64,000 nt of DNA from assembly GCF_049243985.1 (NCBI RefSeq), contig NC_135369.1, positions 22,552,765 through 22,616,764 of the forward strand, read 5' to 3'. A program made the translations under genes and the position numbers. The notes under the pieces are model-generated. The model made no database searches, was not told the origin of the DNA, and saw only the letters and a list, made by a program, of their open reading frames with translations. This DNA comes from Paroedura picta. Taxonomy: Eukaryota > Chordata > Lepidosauria > Squamata > Gekkonidae. Positions within the stretch are counted from its first letter, which is position 1, and each line of letters opens with the position of its first letter. Positions 10,654 through 21,110 of the stretch are shown here, in pieces.

Positions 10654-11028
10654 CAGTGGTCCCCAACCCCCGGTTCGGAGATCGGTTCCGGGCCGTGGAT
10701 CAGTCGGTACCGGGCCGCGGCTCCTCCTTGTCCTCCTCACCGGCTGCTGCCTCAGGGGCTGCCCTGCCACTCTGCTGCCAGCTCACCTTTGGTGCTCTCC
10801 GGGGCCACCATGGCTGGGGCTCCCCCTCGATGTGGTATTGCACAGCTGCTGCTAACAGCGCCCCCCAGTGGGTAGTGGGAAGTCAGGGGCGCCGGCAGGA
10901 AAGCAAGCGGAGCAGGGGCTCAGGCAGCGGTGGCAACATCCTTCAGCAAAAGACTACCCCCCCCCGGGCCTCAGTAAAATTGTCAAGCGTTGACTGGTCC
11001 CCGGTGATAATAAGGTTGGGGACCACTG
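10654..11028 (+). mobile_element. Non-autonomous hAT element, GC-rich interior
   Basis: Ends CAGTGGTCCCCAACC and GGTTGGGGACCACTG. Flanks are GTCTATGT (10646-10653) and GTCTATCT (11029-11036). Interior related to 4973-5325 in inverted orientation. The right part (CCTCAGTAAAATTGTCAAGC) is shared with the 1286 and 14738 copies. Confidence 0.8.
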
Positions 11029-11147
11029 GTCTATCTTATCTTATAGTTGTGTATCTTATAGTAAATAGGCTCCTGGTCAAGTAAATCTTGTACTCATTAA
11101 TGTGTCATGTGATTACTTAAACTTTGTTTCAGTTATTTCTGGTGGTT

Positions 11148-11288
11148 CATAGAATCATTGAGTTGGAAGGGTCCTCTATGGCCATCTAGTCCAACCTCCG
11201 GCAAAATGCAGGAAATTCACAACTACCTGTCCACCCACAGTGACCCCCAATTCCATGCCCAGATGATGCCCCGACCTCTAAAATCCTA
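11148..11288 (-). mobile_element. CR1 LINE 3' end
   Basis: Begins CATAGAATCATTGAGTTGG, the reverse of the ATTCTATG-type CR1 terminus, followed by CATCTAGTCCAACCTCC and CCACCCACAGTGACCCCC. Confidence 0.75.
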
Positions 11289-13019
11289 ATGCATTTGGTT
11301 ACTGAATGCCCCATTCTGTTGACTGTACTAACTCACCATGTATAACCCACCCTTAGTCCCAGTGAGAAAGACAAGCTATCCAAGTGAAATTATCCTATTT
11401 CTGTGCAGACCCCCACCCCTCTCATTTGGGGAGTTCAGCCCTGCTTACCTTTGATACTTGCTTTTGCCCTGTGTCCTGCTTTCCTCCCTTGTCAGCACCT
11501 TCTGCAGAACACAATGCAATTCTGGCCTTCCTGGGGATCGCTGGAGACAGCAGAGGGAAAAGGATGATCTCAGCTTCTTTTCCTGTTTTGTTTTTTTCCC
11601 AACTGTTGATAGGATTTTTCCTTCTTTATCTCCTGCGGCATCAGCACTGAATTGTCCGGAAGGTCAGTTAGACAATTTTATAAATATAGCTGGTGACCAG
11701 GTCATGGAGACAAAGATGGGACACATGTTGTTTGGAGAGATCCTCTTGGTTTTATTTCAGGTCTTCAGTTGGAAGGAAGTGTGGCCGTACCCCTAGAAAA
11801 ACCAAGGAACAGCCATAAGAAAACCAGGCATGGCCCACCTCTCCTTCTTCAACTTCTTTCAGCTTTCCTTTCTCTATCAGCCTGTCTCAACTGCCTTCTC
11901 TCCCAATCTACTTCGCCTTCAAATCTCTCCCTCAAGAGCTACTTCTTTTACAATGCCTCTTCTCAACCACCAGCCATTGTAACCCCAAATCTAAGTTCAA
12001 GAAGGGGGACATGGAGTAAAGGCAAATAAGGAGTAAAACACACATACCAATGCAAGAACTTGCTAGATTCAACTAAAAAAAGCCTCAACGCTTTCAAAAA
12101 TTGCCCAGGATTATTTTTCGGATGAGCTGTTCCACATGGAAAAAGGCAGAAAGAGCGCCCGAAATCTACATGTTCGTAAGAACTTTAGACATGACATATG
12201 ACAGCTTCCGTGAGTATGATTCCTGGACAATTTTAATGTGACTGAAAAATGCCATGAGGCAGCACCTACACACTCATATAAACAGGAACACCAACAGGGG
12301 GAAATTGGAAACAGAGGGGTCAAAACATCACCAAACACAAGAGGGTCCAGTCTGTGAATAAAATCAGAACAGTCATTGTTCAAAATAGCCATAACAACCA
12401 GCCTAGCTTTGCCCTCCTCATTTAAATAGCTGTAATGGGAGGAAATACCTTGATCCTAGTGGAATCCTAAATTATCACCATCAGCTTTTTTATGTTCTAG
12501 GTCAGCAATTTGACAATTGAGTCACTTTATACCAGAGCTATCTTCCCCTTGGCTCTTCTTTCCTTCAAGTCCATTGGGCTGAGTCACATGATCCTCCAGA
12601 GTGACGATCAGAAACAAGCCATGGGTCATCAATTCTCTTTTCCAGTTTACCACTTACCCCAGCTTGCCACGGCATCCGTACTGTCCAACTGCAACTAGTG
12701 CTTTGCATTCCAAATCAGAATCCGACAGGCAGTTCAAACTATAGGGCAATAACTAACCACAATTTAGCAGTCCAGATGCCAAGACAAAATTATGGTTAGT
12801 GGCAAACAGAGAAATATGAGATGTCCAGAAGATACTAAAAACTGAGGTACAAATGAAGCCAGAGACATTTCTTTTGAGATTCATGGGGAAAAAATGGGGG
12901 GGAAACGGATCTTTGTTTCTTCACAATATAGTTAACAGCAGCAAAGCAGTTATATGCTCAAAAATGGAAAAGCTTGTTACTAGCTACAATTGTAGAATAG
13001 TTGATAAAGATGTAAGAAC
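11289..13019. other. No gene seen; unannotated spacer
   Basis: Pyrimidine-rich around 11400-11650. Several 60-110 codon frames occur, but none has a recognisable domain or convincing splice sites. Confidence 0.45.
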
Positions 13020-13118
13020 TGGCTGAAATGGCCAAACTTGCAGGCCCTCCCCTTCCCTCATTCTCCCCAGGCTCCGCCCCCAAGTCGTCCGGAATTTCCC
13101 AACTGAGGCCTGACAACC
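13020..13118 (-). repeat. Partial GGTTGCCAGC-family copy
   Basis: CCCCAGGCTCCGCCCCC and GGAATTTCCCAACTGAGGC are family landmarks in reverse orientation. Confidence 0.5.
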
Positions 13119-13189
13119 CAAGTTCCCAGAATACAAATATCCCCCATTAAGAATTACTGACACAACCTTTGTCAAACAAAGAAAAGAAA

Positions 13190-13300
13190 CAGAAAAACAA
13201 ACAAAGGAAAACAATTTAAAAAGAAAAAAAAGGAAATAGGAAAAAAAGAAAAATAGTAGCAATCGAAAAAAGAAAAAAAAAGAAAAGAGAAATTAAAAAG
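13190..13300. repeat. A-rich low-complexity tract
   Basis: Irregular runs of A with single G bases. Long frames on the other strand here are poly-Phe artefacts. Confidence 0.85.
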
Positions 13301-13519
13301 AATCGTTGATGTATGTGAAGCGCTCTGCCCACTCAAAAGCTCTGTACAAATGCTAAGCATCATGAACAAAAAGAGATCTGGGCGCTGTTTCTAACCCCTG
13401 CCATTAAAATCATGCTAATTAAATGGGTCTGCTTTTCTGAGATAGATCAATTAGCATGAGAGAGAAAAGACAAATGCAGGTCACGTCACTGCTAGCCAAA
13501 AAGCTCATAAGGAAATAAA

Positions 13520-13862
13520 ATGAACATTCCCAGGTAGGGAAGTTTGAGGAGATTTGGAGGATAGCAGGGGGGTCAGAAACTGGGGAGGTGGGGGCGTTCA
13601 GTGGAGAATCATAGAATCATAAAGTTGGGTGGAACCACTAGGATCATCTAGTCCAACCCCCTGCAGAATGCAGGAGATTCACAACTACCTGCCCATGCAC
13701 AGTGACCCCAATTCCATGCCCAGATGATCCTCCCCCAAGCCAGAATCCCTGGCCAGTCTGGAAAGACATGATACCATAGAGTCTACTCTCTAAAAACTGC
13801 TGTTTTCTGCAGGGAAAGTAATTACTGGAGGATTCCAGTTCCCACCAGGAGGTTGGCAACTG
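13520..13862 (+). repeat. GGTTGCCAGC-family copy with nested CR1
   Basis: The left part (TTTGAGGAGATTTGGAGG, CAGAAACTGGGGAGGTGG) and right part (CATAGAGTCTACTCTCT, ending GGAGGTTGGCAACTGCC) bracket a CR1 end. The CR1 therefore inserted later. Confidence 0.55.
13606..13762 (-). mobile_element. CR1 LINE 3' end
   Basis: AATCATAGAATCATAAAGTT starts the reversed terminus, then CATCTAGTCCAACCCCCTGC and CCATGCACAGTGACCCC. Confidence 0.75.
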
Positions 13863-14645
13863 CCTTAGATGGACTCCTCAGACTTCTGATGGAACATAGT
13901 GCAGAAATCTGTGCCTCAAGAGGCATAAGGCCATCAAGTATTGAAGGGAAGGGCAGATAAGCCAAACACAAATAAGTCATTTTATCTCAAGGCATGAAGC
14001 ATGAGGTCAGTGGGTGATGTCAGCCCCAAAGGGAGGAGAAGGGGTAGGAACGGAAGGGAAGCACCTCTGCACACTTCCGGTAGGAAACAGTTCCATGGGA
14101 ACCTTGGAAAGCATACACAAAAACACAGCAATGTAATTCTGCTGCCAGGCTGGGCAGCTGGGGCAGGGATGACGGGTAAAGGTGAGACCAAGCCAGCCAC
14201 AACCAGGTTTCATATGCTCTGCGTGATAAATGCTTTGTTTGGAGAAGGAGGGCGAAGGAATTCCAAATGTTAAGAAAGCTGTTTACAGAAGTCCCAAAAG
14301 CTACATGCTGACTTTAATCTAGGTACACTTGTTAAACACCCTCCTACGCTTTGAAAAAAATAAAACATTTATAACGATGGGGTCTGACAGTCAGCAGGCA
14401 AGAATAAGACAGGCATACCTACGGACAATCAGATAAAACACTAGTTAAACCATAGAGCAGGGCAGGAAAAGGAGAAGGAGCAGATAAGTATCCTGGGGGA
14501 TATTTGCTAAAGAGTAAAGAGGTCCATATACCCAGGGGATGGTATGTGAGGGTCTGTGTTGACCCCAATGAATGAATGCTGCATTTTCCCTTTCAACTCA
14601 AACCAAAGCTGCTGGGTACACCTTGCCACTGGAGGGGGGGGGGGG
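13863..14645. other. No gene seen; unannotated spacer
   Basis: Overlapping frames at 13982-14273 on both strands lack motifs and splice context. A short G-run lies near 14635. Confidence 0.45.
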
Positions 14646-15273
14646 TAGATTTGCCAGTTCCATGTTTGGAAACTCCTAGAGATTTGGGGATGCACCTCAT
14701 GAGGGCAGGGACCTCAGTGGGCTGCAATGCCATAGATTAGCGATCCCCAACCTGTGGGCCGTGGACCACATGTGGTCCGTCGACTAATTGGAGGTGGGCC
14801 GCGAAGGATGCCTTCTCCACCACCACCCCGGCCCTTTACAACACACTTCGGGTGTCATTGTCTCCCATCACTCTCAGATGGGACTATCTCGTTACAGAGA
14901 AACAAGCTCAGGGTTCCCACTGATTTGTCATTGTCATGAGTTAAAATTTCCATGAAAATAAAATGTTCCTTATGTTCATTGTTGTGGCGTGTCTGTATCT
15001 TATTTTGAAGGGATGTTTAAACATTACCATAGCGATCAGAGAGCGTTAGGGCAGTGGTTGAGAGTAGAGAAATTACCCCCACACACACTCACACACCAGG
15101 CCTCAGTAAAATTGTCAAGCGTTGAGTGGTCCCCGGTGATAAAAAGGTTGGGGACCACTGCCATAGATTCCATCCTCCAAAAGATCTATTTTCTCTAGGG
15201 AAACAGATCTCGGTAGTGTGGAGAGGAGATGAAATTCTGGGGAGTTCCCAATTCCCACCTAGAGGCTGGCGTT
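14646..15273 (+). repeat. GGTTGCCAGC-family copy split by an hAT insertion
   Basis: The left part starts ATTTGCCAGTTCCATGTTTG; the right part resumes with CCATAGATTCCATCC and ends near CCTAGAGGCTGGCGTTGC. The 8-bp duplication CCATAGAT is family sequence copied by the hAT insertion. Confidence 0.65.
14738..15160 (+). mobile_element. Non-autonomous hAT element, sister of 1286-1705
   Basis: Ends TAGCGATCCCCAACC and GGTTGGGGACCACTG, with perfect duplications CCATAGAT at 14730-14737 and 15161-15168. The interior is nearly identical to 1286-1705, so the two derive from one recent master. Confidence 0.85.
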
Positions 15274-15604
15274 GCTAAAAACCACTTCTGGAAACATGAA
15301 ATAAAACAATTAAACACTGAATGGTTAACACCACCTTATCTTAACTGCTGCATCAATCTAAGGTTAACTATTGTATTATTAAGTGAGGGCTTTCACAACC
15401 GCTTTGAGTCACTTTGACCGCCAGGATCTGAGACAGACGTGATTAATTTTTCTTCATTCCTTCCCACTGGGGTCTAAGTGACCTCACTGCCCTTGTAGTG
15501 AAACCCCTCACTATGTAAAGAAAGACCTGCCAGTTTAGCTTGAGTTTTCATAAACGAGAGTCCATTTCTTTGGAGGCAGTGAGACTTTCTGTTCCTGAGT
15601 GTTG

Positions 15605-15785
15605 ATAGAACTGCCAGCTCCAGTTGTGAAATACTTGGGTGTTTGGGGGTGGAGCCTGAAGAGAGCAGATTTTTGGGAGGGGCTTAAATGGGGTATAATA
15701 CCAAAGAGCCCACCTTCCAGAACAGCCATTTCCTCCAGGTAAGAAAATGCCTGGAGGAGATCAGTTGTAATAGTAGGAAATCTCC
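15605..15785 (+). repeat. GGTTGCCAGC-family copy
   Basis: AACTGCCAGCTCCAGTTGTG, then GGGTATAATACCAAAGAGCC and GGAGATCAGTTGTAATAG, in family order. Confidence 0.6.
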
Positions 15786-15839
15786 AGCCATTATGTAGAA
15801 GTTACCAAAAAAAAAAAACAAAGACAGAGGGTTGCACAG

Positions 15840-16140
15840 TGTGTGGAGATAACACAATAGACCGGGAATCACTGTGCTAGAGAGCCCTGTATGATCAATC
15901 TTTATACATTCAACAATTCTTTCCAAAAATAATATATCCAATCTTTTAAAAGGATTTTAGCCACAATGTGCAGAAAATTATTATAAATAAGGTCTTGTCT
16001 AAAATGTCACACACGAAGATCGGGTACATTTTGTTTTGCCAGACTTCGGCTTCTTTAGTGGACTCAATAAACTACTACAATAAACAATATAAAAAAATTG
16101 TAATACAATTTTAGTCACAAAGACAGTGTTGTAAAATACT
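15840..16140 (-). repeat. Unnamed 300-bp repeat, left member of an inverted pair
   Basis: Its reverse complement matches 17771-18079 along the full length with scattered substitutions and small gaps. Shared anchors are GTGACTAAAAT(T), TTTATTGAGTCCAC, GACAAGACCTTATTTATAA and GGTCTATTGT. I cannot assign a family. Confidence 0.65.
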
Positions 16141-16213
16141 TTCATTGGTCTTACCCAAATAGGAACCATCTCTGTATGGTGCCTAAAAGCGAGGACCTCA
16201 CACCTATAATGTC

Positions 16214-16488
16214 CTAGAAGAAGAGCTAGTTTCTATATGCCGCTTTTCTCTCCCCAAAGGAGTCTCAAAATGGCTTACAATTGCCTTCCCTTTCCTCTCC
16301 CCACAACAGACACCCTGTGAGGGAGGTAAGGCTGAGAGACCCCTGAAATTACTGCTTGGTCAGAACAGCTTTATCAGTGCTGTGGCAAACCCAAGGTCAC
16401 CCATCTGGTTTCATGTGGGGGAACGCGGAATCAAACCCAGCTGACCAGATTAGAAGTCCGCAGTCCTAGCCACTACACCAAGCTCAAT
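16214..16488 (-). mobile_element. tRNA-derived SINE with L2-type tail
   Basis: The tail (AAGAAGAGCTAGTTTCTATA) is on the left and the head (CCTAGCCACTACACCAAGCT) on the right, with all body landmarks present. Confidence 0.8.
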
Positions 16489-16489
16489 A

Positions 16490-16580
16490 AAATCAGAGCC
16501 CAGTGGCACCTTTAAGACCAACAAAGATTTATTCAAGGCATGAGCTTTCGAGTGCAAACACTCTTCCTCAGACTATGAAC
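16490..16580 (-). mobile_element. Penelope-like tail with hammerhead-like motif
   Basis: Minus strand: CTGAGGA, then the hairpin GAGTG-TTTG-CACTC, then GAAAGC, then TTTGTTGGTCTTAAAGG and TGCCACTG. This order resembles Penelope-like element ends, which are known to carry hammerhead ribozymes. One extra A separates the core from stem II; stems I and III were not verified. Confidence 0.5.
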
Positions 16581-16715
16581 TACCTTCATGACAGTGGGAA
16601 TATAAAGCAAAGATTAATTCTGTTAAATTAGTAAACTGTGTCACACATCCAAATACAGCCATATGATCATTCTTTGCCAAAACTCCCACAAATTCAATTG
16701 TAGTTCACAAAAATT

Positions 16716-16716
16716 A

Positions 16717-16771
<55 letters not shown>
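16716..16771. repeat. (AAT)n microsatellite
   Basis: About eighteen AAT units. The poly-Asn frame over it is an artefact. Confidence 0.95.
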
Positions 16772-16773
<2 letters not shown>

Positions 16774-17122
16774 CATAGGAGAAATAAAACTGTCTATGTG
16801 ATCAGTGGCTCCCACCCCACCATTTCCTGCTGGCCCCATCTGTCTCCATGCTAGTGTGATACATTCCTGCAAGTGAATTGCTGGCTGTCTAGAATAATTC
16901 TAGAATAATTCTTTATAATATTACAAAGACAAAATATATGGTGGTTTTAAGCAATTGATCATATATCCATTATGAGCATTATGAGCATATAACATATATA
17001 GGAGCCACACCCACTTGTAGCTCAAAAGATCATCTCTCCTCCTAGATTGCTTAGGAATGACTCAGAGTAAAATTTACCCAGCTACCTATACACTACAAGA
17101 TGATAGCTAAAATTGTTTAAAT

Positions 17123-17409
17123 CAGCCTTTCTCAACTGTTTTACCACGGAGAAACCCTTGAAACATTCTTGAAACTACCTGGGACCTCTCCCCTTCCATT
17201 CCCTCCAGGCCTATAATTGGGAGGGGGCGGTGGGATGACATGATCCTATATGGTCATACCACCCGATAAATGTTGAACACTTTTTAAAAAATATATTAAA
17301 AATTAATTAATGCCCACCCATTTGAGAAACCCTTCCAGGGCTGTGTACCAGAAAATCTGGTACACTTTGTTTCCCCAGGGTTTCACAAAACTCTGGTTGA
17401 GAAAGCCTG
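17123..17409 (+). mobile_element. Non-autonomous hAT element, CAGCCTTTCTCAAC family
   Basis: Inverted ends CAGCCTTTCTCAACTG and GGTTGAGAAAGCCTG, flanked by perfect 8-bp duplications GTTTAAAT at 17115-17122 and 17410-17417. No open frame. Confidence 0.82.
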
Positions 17410-17462
17410 GTTTAAATGTGTAACAGCATAACAAAGTGTCATTTTTCTCTTAATTATCTTAA

Positions 17463-17745
17463 AATTATAGAGATTGAAGTTACCTCCAGGGTCATCTAGT
17501 CCAACCCCCTTTAGAATGCAGGAGATTCACAACTACCTGCCTATCACAGTGACCACAATTCCATGCCCAGATGATGCCCCCCCCAAAAAAAACCCAGAAT
17601 CCCTGGCCACACTGGCCAGGAAGAAATTCACCTCCCAACCCTAAAGTGGCGATCGGCATTTCCCTGGGCGTGCAAAGAAAGGACTGTAAGAGCCAAGCAC
17701 CCACACAATCCCTTCTACCCACTCACCTACCATCTGCCTAAATTC
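17463..17745 (-). mobile_element. CR1 LINE 3' part
   Basis: CATCTAGTCCAACCCCCTTT, AATTCCATGCCCAGATGATG and GAGCCAAGCACCCACACAAT, in the order seen in the longer copy at 31012-31540. Confidence 0.75.
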
Positions 17746-17770
17746 TTAAAGGGAAGGAATCCATATATAT

Positions 17771-18079
17771 CTACTTTACAACACAGTCTTTGTAACTAAA
17801 ATTATATTTTAGTACAATTCTTTATACTGTTTATCGTGGTCGTTTATTGAGTCCACAGAAGACGCACAAGTCTGGGGAAACAAAGTGTACCAGATTTTCA
17901 TGGGGATTACACTGTGACATTTTAAGACAAGACCTTATTTATAACTTTATGCGCATTGTGACTAAAATACGTTTAAAACATTCTACTATAATATTTTTGT
18001 TTTAAAAATTGTTGAATGTGTATGGACCGTTTGTACAGGGCTCCCTAGCACACTGATTCCTGGTCTATTGTATTTCCTG
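17771..18079 (+). repeat. Unnamed 300-bp repeat, right member of an inverted pair
   Basis: Inverted relative of 15840-16140, 1.6 kb away. Contains GACAAGACCTTATTTATAA and ends near CCTGGTCTATTGTATTTCC. Confidence 0.65.
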
Positions 18080-18099
18080 GGGGTTGGCAAGTTCCCTCT

Positions 18100-18172
18100 G
18101 GTCCATAAAAGCTTTCTTTCACTGGAATAAAACTGTGTTAGTCTTTAAGGTGCCTCAAGACTCCTGTTTGTT
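18100..18172 (+). mobile_element. Penelope-like element tail
   Basis: AAAAGCTTTCTTTCACTGG, then GTGTTAGTCTTTAAGGTGCC and CAAGACTCCTGTTTG, a typical Penelope-like 3' end. No hammerhead core remains here. Confidence 0.5.
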
Positions 18173-18369
18173 TGGGGGGCTCTTTTTGGCCACAACTGCC
18201 CTCTGGAATTACTTCTACTTACAAATAACATGCTCAAAACAAAGACATCAGAAACACTTTGGAACTGCTTGAAGACAAGACGACCAAGGAAGGTTAAAGC
18301 CTCAATGTACAGAAATGCCTTCCTCTGAGCATACAGTAAGGATCACTGCAGGAATGGGAGGGGGAAGTA

Positions 18370-18604
18370 TAAGGTGACCAGATTGTCCCACTTTTGGAGG
18401 GACATCTGGGGGTACCTGGCAAATTGTACTTATGTTGAAATTGAAAATTGTTGAAAATTATATATATACAAATATAGTACAAATATATATACTATTTTTG
18501 CATTCTATGAAACCTTTTGTTGCTCCATATAGATCAAATTTTTAATAAGAACCTGCCTGGTCAATGGTGTCCCGCTTTACCAATGTTAAAATCTGGTCAC
18601 CTTC
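18370..18604 (-). mobile_element. Non-autonomous hAT element, AAGGTGACCAGATT family
   Basis: Ends TAAGGTGACCAGATTGTCC and AAAATCTGGTCACCTT are inverted. Related, in opposite orientation, to 24553-24774. No clear target duplication on this copy. Confidence 0.65.
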
Positions 18605-19611
18605 CCGAAAATAGCTGTGAATTTCCTGCATTATGCGGAGGGTGGACGAGAGGACCCTTGGAATCTCTTGTCTTGAAAACCTGGAGTCATCATAAACAAT
18701 TTCCAACTTGATAGCACACAATTATTATTACTGGAGGAAGATATATGTAGCTGCACTGGTAGAGAAGAGAGGTATGGATTTTTGTGCTTTTGGGGACTGA
18801 ATACAACCCTGGATATGTAAGAAGATTAAAATTTGTTTCTAATAATCATCCAAACCCATTTTTAAAAGGTGAATGCAGAACTGATAAATTAGTAATAACC
18901 AGGCATGTACCTCTTAATGAGTACCTCATTGTGTGAGAACCCCTGACTATCCTATGCACATCTAAGATTCCAATGGAACTTTGTTCCAAATAAGACTCAG
19001 AGGCCCATTCAGCTCCAGCACCGAAATGTACACCATGGGGGACATAGGTGTCCCACTGAAACGTGTCCCCGCAAGAAACACAAAGGCAGAAGAATGGTTC
19101 CGCCATGCCGGAGGAGGGGAGGTGATTATGCAGTAAGGTGGGATTGCGTTCCATGAAATCCCACCTTCCTTTAAAAAAATGCCCCGGTCCACCTTGTGGT
19201 GCAGCAAAGTGCTGTGAAGCCAACCGGGACTTTTTTTGCCTACTCTGAGTCACCGTAGGGCCCAGTTCTTCCCTGTCCGCACACACCTGCCATGGGACAA
19301 GCCCTGTTGGCCCCCACAGCAGCTAAGGGAACACAGATTCTTCCACATTCCCTTAACCCGAGCAACTAAGGGCCCAATCCATAGCAGGCCTGTGAGGGAC
19401 TCTGCCTAGCGGCTACATCATGTGAAAGTGGGGATTAGCCCTGCTTCCATATGACCGCCCTCTTGGCCTTTTCCATCCATGCAGAATTGGCCTAATCACG
19501 ACAGGTTGCTTAAAGCTTTTTTTTTTTTTAGCCTTTCTACCATCCATGTGCATATGAGAACACACAGAAGCAGTTCTAAAGGTGCTTGCATTAAAAGTAA
19601 AGTAAAATGAC
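18605..19611. other. No gene seen; unannotated spacer
   Basis: A 146-codon frame at 18846-19286 (minus) is the longest here, but it has no recognisable motif, donor or acceptor arrangement, or homology I know. Possibly an unnamed repeat. Confidence 0.4.
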
Positions 19612-19795
19612 TAAGGTGATGGAACACCTACCCTACATAGAAAGATTAAAAAGGCTAGGGCTCTTTAGCTTAGAGAAATGACAACTGAGGGGTGACATAA
19701 TAGAGGTTTTCAAAATTATACACCGGAGAGAGAAAGAAGTACTTTTCTCCGTTTCTCACAATATAAGAATTTGTGGGCACTCAAATTAATGAGCA
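19612..19795 (+). mobile_element. CR1-type LINE coding remnant
   Basis: Reads ATGGAACACCTACCCTACAT, then GGGCTCTTTAGCTTAGAG and GGTGACATAATAGAGGTT, the familiar C-terminal CR1 ORF2 stretch (GLFSLE, then RGDMIEVFK). Short fragment. Confidence 0.65.
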
Positions 19796-19857
19796 GTCGA
19801 CCTGGAAGTATTTCTTCACCCAAGAGTAATTAACACCTGAATTCACCTCTGCAAGGA

Positions 19858-19965
19858 ATTTACCCTCCAAAACAGCCATCTGCTTCAGGGAACAGATCTT
19901 TGTTATATGGGGAGCAATTGTAACAGCAGTTGATCTCCAAGTGCCACCTGGAGGTTGACAACCCC
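19858..19965 (+). repeat. Partial GGTTGCCAGC-family copy
   Basis: TACCCTCCAAAACAGCCATC, then GTGCCACCTGGAGGTTGACA: the second half of the family. Confidence 0.55.
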
Positions 19966-20884
19966 ATATGGAGCTGGGCACATACTAAATGCTCCGTAAA
20001 GGCTCTTCCCAATGGCCCTGGCTTTCAATAAAATCAGCAGAATACATTTCAAACACGAAAGCAGCTCAAGGATGGCTGCAAGCTGAACTCATGATCCTCA
20101 GTCATTTGTTTTACATTTCTATCATGCCTTTGTGACTGAAGCATCTTAACGATAAAGCCAGCTGGCTCCCACCCCCTTCCCATAGCAACAACATAAACCA
20201 AGCTTAATGCCATTCCAAAACTTGCAAAAGTTAGCCTTGAGATTATTTTAAATCCACATTTCCTAAATACCTCATTGCCAGGGTACTTTTCTGTCCCAAC
20301 TTAAAATTCCAGGTGCGATTGGTTCTTGGCTGGCCAATCATAGCACATTAGTAAAAATTGTGTCACACCCTGGAGTGGCGAAGTGCTAAATTATATCACA
20401 CCAGTAAGGCCCTCCTCACAATTTTGCTGTCTCACCTTTGTCTGCCTTCTTTTCACACATCTTACCCTCCTCACCTGCTGCTGGAAGAGGCTGAAGAGAG
20501 CAACACACATTAAATGCGTCGCCCTTCCACCTGTCAATAAATTCAGGCAACCAATCCTCTTCCTCCAACAGTTTAAAGGTCCCGCAATACCCGGTAATTC
20601 TTTTTTTAAATTCATACTTCTCCGTTGCAATGCCTATGCCTAGAATCATAGATGCATAGTGCTTTTTGGGCGCCACCCCTTATGAGATCACAAGTCCTTT
20701 GATAAATTAGAAAATTTATATAAGTCCTAATTTGGGATGTAAGCTGGTTTGGGGCCTGCATTGGGAAAAAGGCAGATTTGGCCCAGCCAAGTAAATAACA
20801 GAATGAGCAGCCCAAGACTGTGAGCTTCCTGGCTGTAAAGGGATCAGGACCCCATTCTCCTTAGTTATTGTTCAACCACTAGAG
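19966..20884. other. No gene seen; unannotated spacer
   Basis: Frames at 20383-20676 overlap on both strands without motifs. No named repeat. Confidence 0.45.
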
Positions 20885-21030
20885 CAGGGGTAGTCAAACT
20901 GCGGCCCTCCAGATGTCCATGGACTACAATTCCCAGGCGCCCTTGCCAGCATTCGCCAGCGAATGCTGGCAAGGGCTCCTGGGAATTGTAGTCCATGGAC
21001 ATCTGGAGGGCCGCAGTTTGACTACCCCTG
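20885..21030. mobile_element. Palindromic hAT MITE, ACTACAATTCCC type
   Basis: Two near-perfect inverted arms around AGCATTCGCCAGCGAATGCT. Perfect duplications CACTAGAG at 20877-20884 and 21031-21038. Both arms carry GGACTACAATTCCCAGG. Confidence 0.88.
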
Positions 21031-21038
21031 CACTAGAG

Positions 21039-21110
21039 GGTTGGCCAAACTGTGGCTCTCCAGATGTCTATGGTCTACAATTGCCATGAGTCCCTGGGGC
21101 TCCATCCTCC
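21039..21110 (+). mobile_element. Half of the same hAT MITE family
   Basis: GGTTGGCCAAACTGTGGCTC, then CTCCAGATGTCTATGGTC and CATGAGTCCCTGG: one diverged arm next to the intact copy. Confidence 0.55.

Noticed and set aside
16663-16854. Open frame with poly-Asn
   Set aside because: Translation of the (AAT)n microsatellite.
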